From assembly GCA_003499925.1 (NCBI GenBank), contig DNRQ01000016.1, forward strand, positions 1-6,456: 6,456 nt of DNA, read 5' to 3'. Every line of letters begins with the position of its first letter. The stretch's first letter is position 1. A program made the position numbers and the translations under genes. This document shows, in pieces, positions 1-5,337 of the stretch. The notes beneath the pieces are model-generated. The model worked only from the letters and a program-made list of their open reading frames with translations, ran no database searches and had not been told where the DNA came from. Source of the DNA: Geobacter sp. Lineage in GTDB: Bacteria; Desulfobacterota; Desulfuromonadia; Geobacterales; Geobacteraceae.

Positions 1-1
1 C

Positions 2-397
2 TCGACCACCGGGATCACCGCGTCCAGCGAACTGCTGGCCCACCGGAAGATCTTCGAAGCAAGCGGCGCCCGGGTCATCCTGCACGGACACCCGAAGTTC
101 GCCGTCGTCATGAGCATGCTCTGCGAGACCCGGGATTGCCCGATCAAGGACTGCTGGAAGGACTGTCCCCAGGTGCGCCATCTGGGGGGAACACCGGTCG
201 TCGCCGGCGAGATCGGAGCGGGAGGGCTGGCCAAGCGGGTCCCGCCGGTGATCGGCGCCACCGGCAGCGCCATCGTGTACGGCCACGGCGTCTTTGCCAT
301 AGGGATGGACGGGTTCGGCGAGGCCTTCGCCGCCATGGTCGATGTGGAGAATTTCTGCCGGGAGGAGTACTTCAGGAGGCTGGACGCCCTTTGCTGA
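2..397 (+). CDS. Class II aldolase/adducin-family protein, C-terminal part (5' end outside window)
   Basis: The reading frame is open from base 2 and ends with TGA at 395-397, giving 131 visible residues. Two family signatures can be seen: an HGH motif at fragment residues 28-30 (ILHGHP) and a later GHG motif with His at residue 95 (VYGHGVFAIG). By family knowledge (fuculose-1-phosphate aldolase type) these three histidines bind the catalytic divalent metal. The catalytic Glu would lie upstream of the window. The family cleaves or epimerises sugar phosphates in the cytoplasm, but the substrate cannot be read here. The segment after HGH is odd: it carries four cysteines in 15 residues (CETRDC, then PIKDCWKDC), which the classical aldolases do not have as far as I recall. 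No clear terminator follows, and murJ has its own promoter-like site 33 bp downstream. The family is confident; a specific enzyme name is not. Confidence 0.85.
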   Translation, partial: STTGITASSELLAHRKIFEASGARVILHGHPKFAVVMSMLCETRDCPIKDCWKDCPQVRHLGGTPVVAGEIGAGGLAKRVPPVIGATGSAIVYGHGVFAIGMDGFGEAFAAMVDVENFCREEYFRRLDALC

Positions 398-429
398 TGG
401 GCAGGTCGGCGCCGCTTTTCTCCAAAACA

Positions 430-459
430 TTGTCAATTTTGCACCGGCTGTGCTAAATT
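430..459 (+). promoter_or_regulatory. Putative sigma70 promoter of murJ
   Basis: TTGTCA (430-435, five of six matches to the -35 consensus) is followed after 18 bp by TAAATT (454-459, four of six to the -10), with a TG one base upstream of the -10 (extended -10, TGC). It lies in a short AT-rich patch between two GC-rich genes, 36 bp before the murJ start codon. Called by eye from the consensus only. Confidence 0.55.
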
Positions 460-484
460 CCCCCCCTTGAGCCTGTTTCCGGAT

Positions 485-490
485 GAGGGG
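485..490 (+). promoter_or_regulatory. Ribosome binding site that fixes the murJ start
   Basis: GAGGGG ends 5 bases before ATG at 496. The alternative in-frame GTG at 490 overlaps this sequence and would have no binding site of its own, so ATG 496 is the likely start. Confidence 0.7.
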
Positions 491-495
491 TGCCG

Positions 496-2070
496 ATGTC
501 TGAAAAGAAAAACATAGCGCGCGCGGCCGGGGTGCTGGGCGCCGCCACCATGCTGTCGCGCATCATGGGAATGCTGCGCGACATGGTGGTCTCCCGCCTG
601 TTCGGCGCCGGTCTCTACACGGACGCCTTCTTCGCCGCCTTCCAGATCCCCAACATGCTGCGCCGCTTCTTCGCCGAGGGGGCGCTCACCTCCGCGTTCG
701 TTCCGACCTTCTCCGAGTGGTACAGCACCAAGGGGGAGGATGAGGCGCGGGCGCTCGCCAACGTCTGCTTCACGGTGCTGACGGTGGTGATGGCCGCCAT
801 CACCGTGCTCGGCATCGTATTCTCGCCGCAGATCGTCCACCTGATGTTCCCGGGCTTCGCCGACAACGCCGAAAAGCTCTCGGTCACCATCCTCCTGAAC
901 CGGCTCATGTTCCCCTACATCTTCTTCGTGAGCCTGGTCGCGCTCTGCATGGGGATCCTGAACACGGTGCGCCACTTCTTCACCCCGGCCATCTCCACGG
1001 TCTTCCTGAACCTCTCGATGATCCTCTCCGCGCTGCTTCTGCACGACCGCTTCCAGGTGCCGATCGTCTCGCTGGCCGTAGGGGTGCTGATCGGAGGGGT
1101 GCTGCAACTGGCCCTGCAACTGCCGGTGCTCTACAGCAAGGGGTTCCCGATCCGCCCGAACTTCAAGCTCGGACATCCGGCGCTGAAAAGGATCGCGCTC
1201 CTCATGGGGCCGTCGGTCTTCGGGGTCGGCGTCTATTATCTCAACATCACAGTCGGATCCATCCTGGCGTCGCTGCTTCCCGAGGGGAGCGTCTCCTACC
1301 TCTACTACGCGCAAAGGCTCTTCGAATTCCCCCAGGGGATCTTCACCGTCTCCGTCGCCCAGGCGGTGCTCCCCTCCATGAGCAGGCAGGCGGCCGCCGG
1401 GGACATGGATGCCCTGAAGGAGTCGCTTTGCTACGGGGTGAGGCTCACCCTTTTCGTCACCATACCGGCCATGGTCGGCTTGGTCTTCTGCGCCACGCCG
1501 ATCTTTTCGCTGCTCTTCATGGGCGGCGCCTTCGACTACGCCAAAGCGGTCAACTGCGGCCTGGCACTGCTCTACTATTCGCTCGGGCTCACCTTCGTGG
1601 CGCTGGTGCGCGTCCTGGTGCCCGCTTTCTACGCACTGAAGGACACCAAGACCCCGGTGCTGATCGCCCTGGTCGCCTTCGTGCTCAATCTGCTCATCAG
1701 CCTCGCCCTGATGGGGCCGATGAAGCACGCCGGGCTGGCACTGGCCTCCTCCTGCTCAGCGCTCGGGAACATGCTGCTTCTGCTCTGGTTTCTCAGGAGG
1801 AAGCTCGGTCCCTTCGGCGGCAGGGCCATCGCGCTCTCGGGTCTCAAGGGGATGGTCGCCTCGATCCCGATGGCTGCCGCGGTCTACTGGATCTTGCGGC
1901 TCATCGACTGGTCCCAGAGCGGCGCCAGGCTGCTCAAGGCCGGCGTCATGGCGGGGGCGGTGCTGGCAGGCATGGCGATCTTTCTGGCCACGGCGCGGCT
2001 GCTCGCCTGCGAGGAGGCCGGTGACGTCCTGGGGCTGATCAGGAAAAAGGTTTTCCGGAAGAAGGGATAG
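496..2070 (+). CDS. murJ: Lipid II flippase MurJ (MviN, MOP superfamily)
   Basis: The product is 524 residues, close to E. coli MurJ (about 511). MurJ moves the peptidoglycan precursor lipid II across the cytoplasmic membrane so that cell-wall synthases can use it. The N-terminal signature is strong: SRIMGMLRDMVVSRLFG at about residues 21-37, then TDAFFAAFQIPNMLRRFFAEG. Arg22, Arg28, Asp43, Arg56, Arg57 and Glu61 match E. coli Arg18, Arg24, Asp39, Arg52, Arg53 and Glu57 at a constant offset of 4, and Arg274 (YYAQRLFEFPQG) matches Arg270, which lines the central cavity. Hydrophobic segments run along the whole protein, consistent with 14 helices, and it ends in a Lys/Arg-rich cytoplasmic tail (RKKVFRKKG). 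ATG 496 is chosen over GTG 490 because of GAGGGG at 485-490. The gene appears monocistronic, with its own promoter-like site upstream and a gene on the opposite strand downstream. No sign of damage. Confidence 0.97.
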   Translation: MSEKKNIARAAGVLGAATMLSRIMGMLRDMVVSRLFGAGLYTDAFFAAFQIPNMLRRFFAEGALTSAFVPTFSEWYSTKGEDEARALANVCFTVLTVVMAAITVLGIVFSPQIVHLMFPGFADNAEKLSVTILLNRLMFPYIFFVSLVALCMGILNTVRHFFTPAISTVFLNLSMILSALLLHDRFQVPIVSLAVGVLIGGVLQLALQLPVLYSKGFPIRPNFKLGHPALKRIALLMGPSVFGVGVYYLNITVGSILASLLPEGSVSYLYYAQRLFEFPQGIFTVSVAQAVLPSMSRQAAAGDMDALKESLCYGVRLTLFVTIPAMVGLVFCATPIFSLLFMGGAFDYAKAVNCGLALLYYSLGLTFVALVRVLVPAFYALKDTKTPVLIALVAFVLNLLISLALMGPMKHAGLALASSCSALGNMLLLLWFLRRKLGPFGGRAIALSGLKGMVASIPMAAAVYWILRLIDWSQSGARLLKAGVMAGAVLAGMAIFLATARLLACEEAGDVLGLIRKKVFRKKG

Positions 2071-2467
2071 GGTCAGAATGCCGGGGTCGGCTTGGCGGCC
2101 GTTTGGCGTAGAAACCGCATTGCCGATCCTGATCCCGTGCCACAGGATGGCGGCGATTAGCCGTGTTATGGCGGGATTCACTGCGCCGGGGCGGGGCGTT
2201 TCGAAGCGGTAACTCCGTCGATGGAGGGGGTGCTTTCGGATCCGAGCGGAGGGCTGCCGGCGGCCGGTTTCTGCGGGGTTATGAACAGGATTTCCACTGT
2301 CCCGACTGCTAATTAGTTGCGGTTAACCGTTTTTCGCGCTGGAAGTTTCCGCGGCTTGCGCGCTTGCTCTAACTGGTTGAAATGCCGTGGGTTATTTGCG
2401 TGGCCAATTATTATGCAGAACGTGGAAACTGCTTAAAACGCGCACTTTTCTTTATTTCTCATCCAGG
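2071..2467. other. Long intergenic stretch between converging murJ and mazG
   Basis: No coding region is supported here. The first part, to about 2280, is GC-rich and G-rich on the + strand. From about 2300 the sequence turns AT-richer. It contains two small perfect palindromes, CTAATTAG (2309-2316) and CGGTTAACCG (2320-2329, followed by five T), then AT-rich runs such as CCAATTATTATG (from 2403) and CTTTTCTTTATTTCTC (about 2446-2461) leading into the DnaA boxes. No convincing intrinsic terminator was found for murJ; the best is a weak CCGG-CGG-CCGG stem near 2260 followed by TTT. The gap is long for two converging genes, which need no promoter there. Confidence 0.6.
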
Positions 2468-2503
2468 TTATCCACAGCTTATCCACAAAATATGTGGATA
2501 AGC
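2468..2503. promoter_or_regulatory. Cluster of three perfect DnaA boxes (possible DnaA-binding locus)
   Basis: TTATCCACA occurs exactly at 2468-2476 and 2479-2487 on the + strand, and its reverse complement TGTGGATAA at 2493-2501. The first two boxes start 11 bp apart, one helical turn, so they face the same side of the DNA. Boxes 2 and 3 lie in a perfect inverted repeat with 11-bp arms, GCTTATCCACA (2477-2487) and TGTGGATAAGC (2493-2503), around AAATA. AT-rich DNA follows (ATTAATTAATTCAAC, 2522-2536). The nine-base match to the bacterial DnaA consensus is established knowledge. The role (origin, titration site or reactivation site) is inference, as no dnaA or dnaN gene is visible. The inverted repeat has no T-run, so a transcription terminator is less likely. 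Confidence 0.75.
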
Positions 2504-2532
2504 CTTTTGGCCCCCGAAAAACATTAATTAAT

Positions 2533-3327
2533 TCAACATTTCTCCCGTTTTTTCGCCTCTTCCCAGAGGAGGTCCATCTCCGCAAGGGTGGCCGATTGCA
2601 TCACCTGGCCGCGCGCATGCAGGGTGTCCTCGATATGGCTGAAGCGTCTGGTGAAGCGCTGGATCGTTTTCCTTAGCGCCTCTTCGGGATCGATGGAGAG
2701 AAAGCGCCCCAGGTTGACGATGGCAAAGAGCAGGTCCCCAAGCTCTGACTCCATCTCCTTCTGGTCGCCGGCCAGCATCGCCTCCTCGAACTCGTGCAAC
2801 TCCTCCATCACCTTGGCGAAGACCTGGTCCGTGTGCTCCCAGTCGAAGCCGACCCGGGCTGCCTTCTCGGTGAGCTTCTGCGCCTGCATCAGGGCCGGAA
2901 GCTGCGGCGGGATGCCGGAGAGCGCCGACTTCCTCTGCACCCCCTTCTCCTGCTTCTTGATCTTCTCCCAGTTTTCCACCTGTGCCTGGCTGCTTTCGAT
3001 CACCGCCTCGCCGAAGACGTGGGGATGGCGGCGGATCAGCTTCTCATTGATGGCGTCCAGGACGTCGTCCATGGTGAACTCGCCCTTCTCCTGCGCTATG
3101 GCCGCGTGGAATACCGGCTGCAGCAGGAGGTCGCCCAACTCCTCCTTGAGATGCACCGGGTCCCCGCTGTCGATCGCCTCGATCACCTCGTAGGCCTCTT
3201 CCAGCAGATAGCGCTTGAGCGACTCGTGGCTCTGTTCCGCGTCCCAGGGGCAGCCCCCCGGCGCGCGCAGTTTGCGCATGATCCCCATAAGAACTTCGAA
3301 TCGGTTCTGCTCGTTTTTGACTTCCAT
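2533..3327 (-). CDS. mazG: Nucleoside triphosphate pyrophosphohydrolase MazG
   Basis: The product is 264 residues, the same size as E. coli MazG (263). MazG hydrolyses (d)NTPs to NMP and pyrophosphate in the cytoplasm. It is linked to removing abnormal nucleotides and, in E. coli, to lowering ppGpp. Two tandem MazG domains are visible. The N-terminal one has EEAYE at residues 43-47 and EELGD at 62-66; the C-terminal one has EELHE at 175-179 and SELGD at 194-198. These are the EExxE...ExxD Mg2+-binding motifs. The segment GGCPWDAEQSHESL (about residues 24-37) and RRHPHVFG (about 99-106) are also typical. The start at 3327 is supported by GGAG six bases upstream. The frame stays open further upstream, but that part is a shadow of the cytochrome gene. 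The gene lies 35 bp behind the cytochrome gene, so co-transcription is likely. It ends 29 bp from the DnaA-box cluster. Confidence 0.96.
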   Translation of the reverse strand: MEVKNEQNRFEVLMGIMRKLRAPGGCPWDAEQSHESLKRYLLEEAYEVIEAIDSGDPVHLKEELGDLLLQPVFHAAIAQEKGEFTMDDVLDAINEKLIRRHPHVFGEAVIESSQAQVENWEKIKKQEKGVQRKSALSGIPPQLPALMQAQKLTEKAARVGFDWEHTDQVFAKVMEELHEFEEAMLAGDQKEMESELGDLLFAIVNLGRFLSIDPEEALRKTIQRFTRRFSHIEDTLHARGQVMQSATLAEMDLLWEEAKKREKC

Positions 3328-3341
3328 GCTATTCTCCGGAT

Positions 3342-3363
3342 GCAGCCGATGCCGGCTGGCTGC
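3342..3363 (-). other. Small inverted repeats between cytochrome and mazG genes
   Basis: The gap holds CAGCCG (3343-3348) and CGGCTG (3353-3358) around a 4-nt loop, and an alternative pairing GCAGCC (3342-3347) with GGCTGC (3358-3363). There is no T-run, so it is not a terminator. It might stabilise or process the mRNA between the two genes, or be chance in GC-rich DNA. Confidence 0.3.
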
Positions 3364-3725
3364 TACTTCAGCGTGCTCAGGTAGTCGACCAGGGAGCTGA
3401 CCTGGTTGACCGAGAAGGTGTCGTAGAGCGGCATGGCGCTGCCGGGATGGACCTTTGCAGGCTCCCGTATCACCTGCTCCAGATAGGTGCGGCTGCGCCG
3501 GCTCCCGATCTGGGAGAGCTCCGGGCCGGCCGCGCCTCCCTTGCCGTGCACCATGTGGCACTCCCGGCATCTCTCGTTGAAGAGCGTCTCGCCGGTCAGG
3601 TTGTTTACCGGCTGGAGCGAACGATCACCGACGCTGGCGCCCTGCTTCTCCGCGTCCTTCTCGGAGCAGCCGGCGGCCAGCAGGGCCAGCAAGATGATGG
3701 AGACGATAGGTAAGGTGGATTTCAT
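3363..3725 (-). CDS. Lipoprotein mono-haem c-type cytochrome (class I-like)
   Basis: The product is 120 residues. It has a lipoprotein signal: a Lys near the start, a hydrophobic stretch (about residues 5-18) and the lipobox LAAGC with the acylated Cys at residue 20, so it should be anchored in a membrane facing the periplasm or beyond. One haem-binding CxxCH (CRECH, residues 53-57) follows, preceded by GETLFNERC, and GKGGAAGPEL comes after. Met98 in SAMPLYDTF is the probable distal haem ligand. The C-terminal helix VNQVSSLVDYLSTLK closes a class I cytochrome fold. It probably passes electrons in the periplasm; the partner cannot be told. ATG 3725 is chosen because GGGGAG lies 5 bases upstream and the signal peptide begins there; an upstream extension (MLFLYPAWGAA) would spoil the signal. 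It lies 35 bp upstream of mazG and downstream of the hairpin block. Confidence 0.92.
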   Translation of the reverse strand: MKSTLPIVSIILLALLAAGCSEKDAEKQGASVGDRSLQPVNNLTGETLFNERCRECHMVHGKGGAAGPELSQIGSRRSRTYLEQVIREPAKVHPGSAMPLYDTFSVNQVSSLVDYLSTLK

Positions 3726-3777
3726 GGCCGCTCCCCATGCAGGATAAAGAAACAACAAATTCCTGGTTAGCCCCCGA

Positions 3778-3809
3778 CCCCGCTCTGCGGGGCTTTGTCG
3801 GAGACAAAG
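3778..3809. repeat. Two abutting hairpins, 6-bp and 7-bp stems
   Basis: CCCCGC-TCT-GCGGGG (3778-3792) runs straight into CTTTGTC-GGA-GACAAAG (3793-3809) with no base between. The two stems could stack. They lie 53-84 bp upstream of the cytochrome start codon. On the - strand they would be in the cytochrome leader if transcription starts further upstream. Confidence 0.6.
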
Positions 3810-3837
3810 TTCCTCTTCGCTTGCACCTGTTCACTCT

Positions 3838-3858
3838 CCTCCCCCCGGAGGGGGGAGG
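3838..3858. repeat. 9-bp perfect GC hairpin with adjoining G-runs
   Basis: CCTCCCCCC (3838-3846) pairs with GGGGGGAGG (3850-3858) around GGA. More G-runs follow on the + strand (GGG 3861-3863, GGGGGG 3865-3870), so a G-quadruplex is an alternative structure. Confidence 0.6.
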
Positions 3859-3925
3859 CCGGGAGGGGGGAAGACAGCGGCATCTGCGGAGAACCGGCGA
3901 GGGTTCCCTAAGGCAAATACCCCTA

Positions 3926-3950
3926 ACTCCCCCTTTTCCAAAGGGGGAGT
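3926..3950 (-). terminator. 11-bp hairpin directly after the tgt stop codon
   Basis: ACTCCCCCTTT (3926-3936) and AAAGGGGGAGT (3940-3950) form a perfect 11-bp stem with a 3-nt loop, starting 2 bases beyond the tgt stop codon. Reading in the tgt direction the stem is followed by TAGGGGTATTTG, not a clear U-run. It may protect the 3' end or help end transcription, but it is not a textbook intrinsic terminator. It may equally be one unit of the repeat block. Confidence 0.4.
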
Positions 3951-3952
3951 GG

Positions 3953-5056
3953 TTACTTCTTCAGGTACTGGGCGAGGAACTCCTGCTTGTACGCGCTGAA
4001 GCGCCCCTCCTCGATGGAGTGCCGGATCTCCGACATCATGTTCAGGTAGAAGTGGACGTTGTGGATGCTCGCCAGTATCGCCGAGAGCACCTCGTTGGAG
4101 GTGAACAGGTGGTGCAGGTAGGCCCTGGTGAAGTTCCTGCAGGTGTAGCAGTTGCAGTTGGGCTCGACCGGGTAGAAGTCGCGCCGGTAGTTCTTGTTGG
4201 TCAGCCTGATCCTGCCCCGGTTGGTGAACAGGGTGGCGCTTCGCGCGTAGCGGGTCGGGATCACGCAGTCGAACATGTCGATGCCGCGCTCGACGCTCTC
4301 CAGGATGTCCTCGGGAAGCCCCACACCCATCAGGTAGCGCGGCTTGTCCTCCGGGAGATAGGGGGTGGTGTAGCCGACCACCTGCTTCAAAAGCTCAAGC
4401 CCTTCACCGACCGAGACGCCGCCGATGGCGTAGCCTGGGAAATCCATCTGCACCAGCGCCTGGGCGCACCGTTTCCTGAGATCCTCGTAGACGCTCCCCT
4501 GCACGATGCCGAACAGGAGCTGGTCCTTCCTGGTCTGGGCATCCCTGCACTGCCTGGCCCAGCGGATGGTCTTCTCCGTGGAGCGCTCGGCGTACCCCTT
4601 GTCGCAGGGGTAGGGGATGCACTCGTCGAAGTTCATGATGATGTCGGCCCCCAGCGCCTCCTGGATGCCGATCGCCTTGGCCGGGTCGAGAAACACCTCC
4701 TCGCCGGTATCCTCGTGGCGGAAGAAGGCTCCCTCCTCGGTGATCCGCTTGTTGGGGAGCGAGAAGACCTGGAACCCGCCGGAGTCGGTGAGGATCGGGC
4801 CGTCCCACCCCATGAACTTGTGCAGCCCTCCCGCCTTTTGCACCAGCGTCTCGCCCGGGTGCAGGTGCAGGTGGTAGGTGTTGGAGAGGATGATCTGGGC
4901 ACCGGTCTCGTGCACCTGTGCGGGGGTCATCGCCTTCATCGCCGCGTGGGTCGCAACCGGCATGAAGATCGGGGTCTGGATCTCGCCGTGCGGCGTGGTG
5001 ACGCTGCCGCGGCGCGCCTGGCTGTTGCTGTCCTTCTTGATAAGTTTAAATATCAT
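3953..5056 (-). CDS. tgt: tRNA-guanine transglycosylase (queuosine biosynthesis)
   Basis: The product is 367 residues, the normal bacterial length. Tgt swaps guanine-34 of GUN-anticodon tRNAs (Asp, Asn, His, Tyr) for preQ1 in the cytoplasm, a late step of queuosine synthesis. Key residues fit Zymomonas mobilis Tgt at a near-constant offset: Asp91 in DSGGFQVFSL (D102), nucleophile Asp263 in MFDCVIPTR (D280), and zinc ligands Cys301, Cys303, Cys306 (CNCYTC) and His332 (C318, C320, C323, H349). NFDECIPY (about 142-149) forms the base-recognition site, and Val in GGVSVGEG marks the bacterial preQ1-type enzyme. The loop after the nucleophile reads PTRYARSATLFT instead of the common PTRNARNG. The ATG at 5056 has GGAAGG three bases upstream, a rather short spacing. 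No queA, yajC or secDF, frequent partners of tgt, lies in the window; the frd operon is divergent. Confidence 0.97.
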   Translation of the reverse strand: MIFKLIKKDSNSQARRGSVTTPHGEIQTPIFMPVATHAAMKAMTPAQVHETGAQIILSNTYHLHLHPGETLVQKAGGLHKFMGWDGPILTDSGGFQVFSLPNKRITEEGAFFRHEDTGEEVFLDPAKAIGIQEALGADIIMNFDECIPYPCDKGYAERSTEKTIRWARQCRDAQTRKDQLLFGIVQGSVYEDLRKRCAQALVQMDFPGYAIGGVSVGEGLELLKQVVGYTTPYLPEDKPRYLMGVGLPEDILESVERGIDMFDCVIPTRYARSATLFTNRGRIRLTNKNYRRDFYPVEPNCNCYTCRNFTRAYLHHLFTSNEVLSAILASIHNVHFYLNMMSEIRHSIEEGRFSAYKQEFLAQYLKK

Positions 5057-5098
5057 TAACCTTCCGATTGCTCTAGGGAATTCTCTACCGTACTAAGT

Positions 5099-5127
5099 TA
5101 ATTAGCAGAGCGCCGCGCAAAATGCAA
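5099..5127 (-). promoter_or_regulatory. Putative tgt promoter (weak)
   Basis: On the - strand TTGCAT (5127-5122) is followed after 17 bp by TAATTA (5104-5099), preceded by TGC as an extended -10 element, 42 bp before the tgt start codon. The hexamer matches are modest. It is proposed because spacing, the TG element and position resemble the murJ promoter. Confidence 0.35.
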
Positions 5128-5133
5128 CAGCAA

Positions 5134-5189
5134 CGGCCTCTCGCGCCGGCAAAACAGGGTTACCTATCTCATGGGCAACGAGACGGCCG
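5134..5189. other. Long-range stem with one bulge
   Basis: CGGCCTCTCG (5134-5143) pairs with CGAGACGGCCG (5179-5189) over ten base pairs with one bulged C (5184), enclosing 35 nt. It may be a structured leader, a small RNA, or an inverted repeat for a DNA-binding protein. No known RNA family was recognised on either strand. Confidence 0.35.
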
Positions 5190-5201
5190 CCGCAACATTA
5201 A

Positions 5202-5218
5202 TTGTATGCTGTATACAA
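5202..5218. promoter_or_regulatory. Operator-like inverted repeat TTGTAT-N5-ATACAA
   Basis: Perfect 6-bp arms, TTGTAT (5202-5207) and ATACAA (5213-5218), flank GCTGT. The size and spacing fit a dimeric helix-turn-helix regulator, for example of the GntR type (inference). It ends 7 bp before the -35 element of the proposed frd promoter, so it is placed to control frdCA. Confidence 0.5.
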
Positions 5219-5225
5219 AAAACAG

Positions 5226-5254
5226 TTGCTTTTTGGTATAACGGCATTTAATAT
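5226..5254 (+). promoter_or_regulatory. Putative frdCA promoter (weak)
   Basis: TTGCTT (5226-5231) and TAATAT (5249-5254, four of six to consensus) are 17 bp apart in the AT-rich part of the gap. Transcription from here would give a leader of about 240 nt before frdC that includes the 14-bp palindrome and the 13-codon ORF. TATAAC (5237-5242) and TATAAA (5262-5267) are alternative -10 elements without a good -35. Confidence 0.35.
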
Positions 5255-5308
5255 GCGCCGGTATAAAGCCTCCGTTTATGAGCTATATCTCGCATCCGCT
5301 TGCAGGTA

Positions 5309-5322
5309 ATTATCATGATAAT
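5309..5322. promoter_or_regulatory. 14-bp perfect palindrome before a Shine-Dalgarno sequence
   Basis: ATTATCATGATAAT reads the same on both strands. It stops two bases before AAGGAG at 5325-5330. It could be a regulator site or, as RNA, a dimerising or weak stem element near the leader ribosome binding site. Confidence 0.4.
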
Positions 5323-5337
5323 AAAAGGAGAGATGAT

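Larger units (their letters stand above)
3778..3950. repeat. Block of four perfect hairpins (REP-like palindromic intergenic repeat)
   Basis: The 227-bp gap between tgt and the cytochrome is filled with strong palindromes, all with 3-nt loops: 3778-3792 (CCCCGC/GCGGGG), 3793-3809 (CTTTGTC/GACAAAG), 3838-3858 (CCTCCCCCC/GGGGGGAGG) and 3926-3950 (ACTCCCCCTTT/AAAGGGGGAGT). A weaker GAACC/GGTTC pair lies near 3892-3907. GC-rich palindromes of this style (CTCCCCC...GGGGGAG) recur in intergenic DNA of many proteobacteria, so a dispersed repeat family is the likely explanation. That it is multi-copy in this genome is inferred. Confidence 0.65.

Noticed and set aside
398..429. CGGCGCCG followed by CTTTTCT as a terminator of the aldolase gene
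   Set aside because: The 8-bp palindrome leaves no room for a loop and the T-run is broken, so support is too weak.
433..1728. Long - strand open frame (431 codons) opposite murJ
   Set aside because: Its product is rich in His, Glu, Gly and Arg with no domain or hydrophobic pattern, the typical look of the antisense frame of a GC-rich gene. MurJ on the + strand explains the region fully.
2477..2503. Inverted repeat read as an intrinsic terminator for murJ or mazG
   Set aside because: The stem is AT-containing, no T-run follows on either strand, and the arms are exact DnaA boxes, which explain it better.
3328..3570. N-terminal extension of mazG up to 3570
   Set aside because: The extension is the cytochrome gene read in another frame. 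MazG of normal length begins at 3327 with a good ribosome site.
3737..5059. Long + strand open frame (440 codons) opposite tgt
   Set aside because: It is the low-complexity mirror of tgt, which has all catalytic and zinc residues on the other strand, and it runs through the hairpin block.
5258..5275. AAAGCCTCCG, reminiscent of the conserved core of c-di-GMP (GEMM) riboswitches common in Geobacter
   Set aside because: The flanking conserved parts (the GCACAGGGCAAACC-like 5' half and the 3' tetraloop-receptor stem) are absent, so this is a short chance match.
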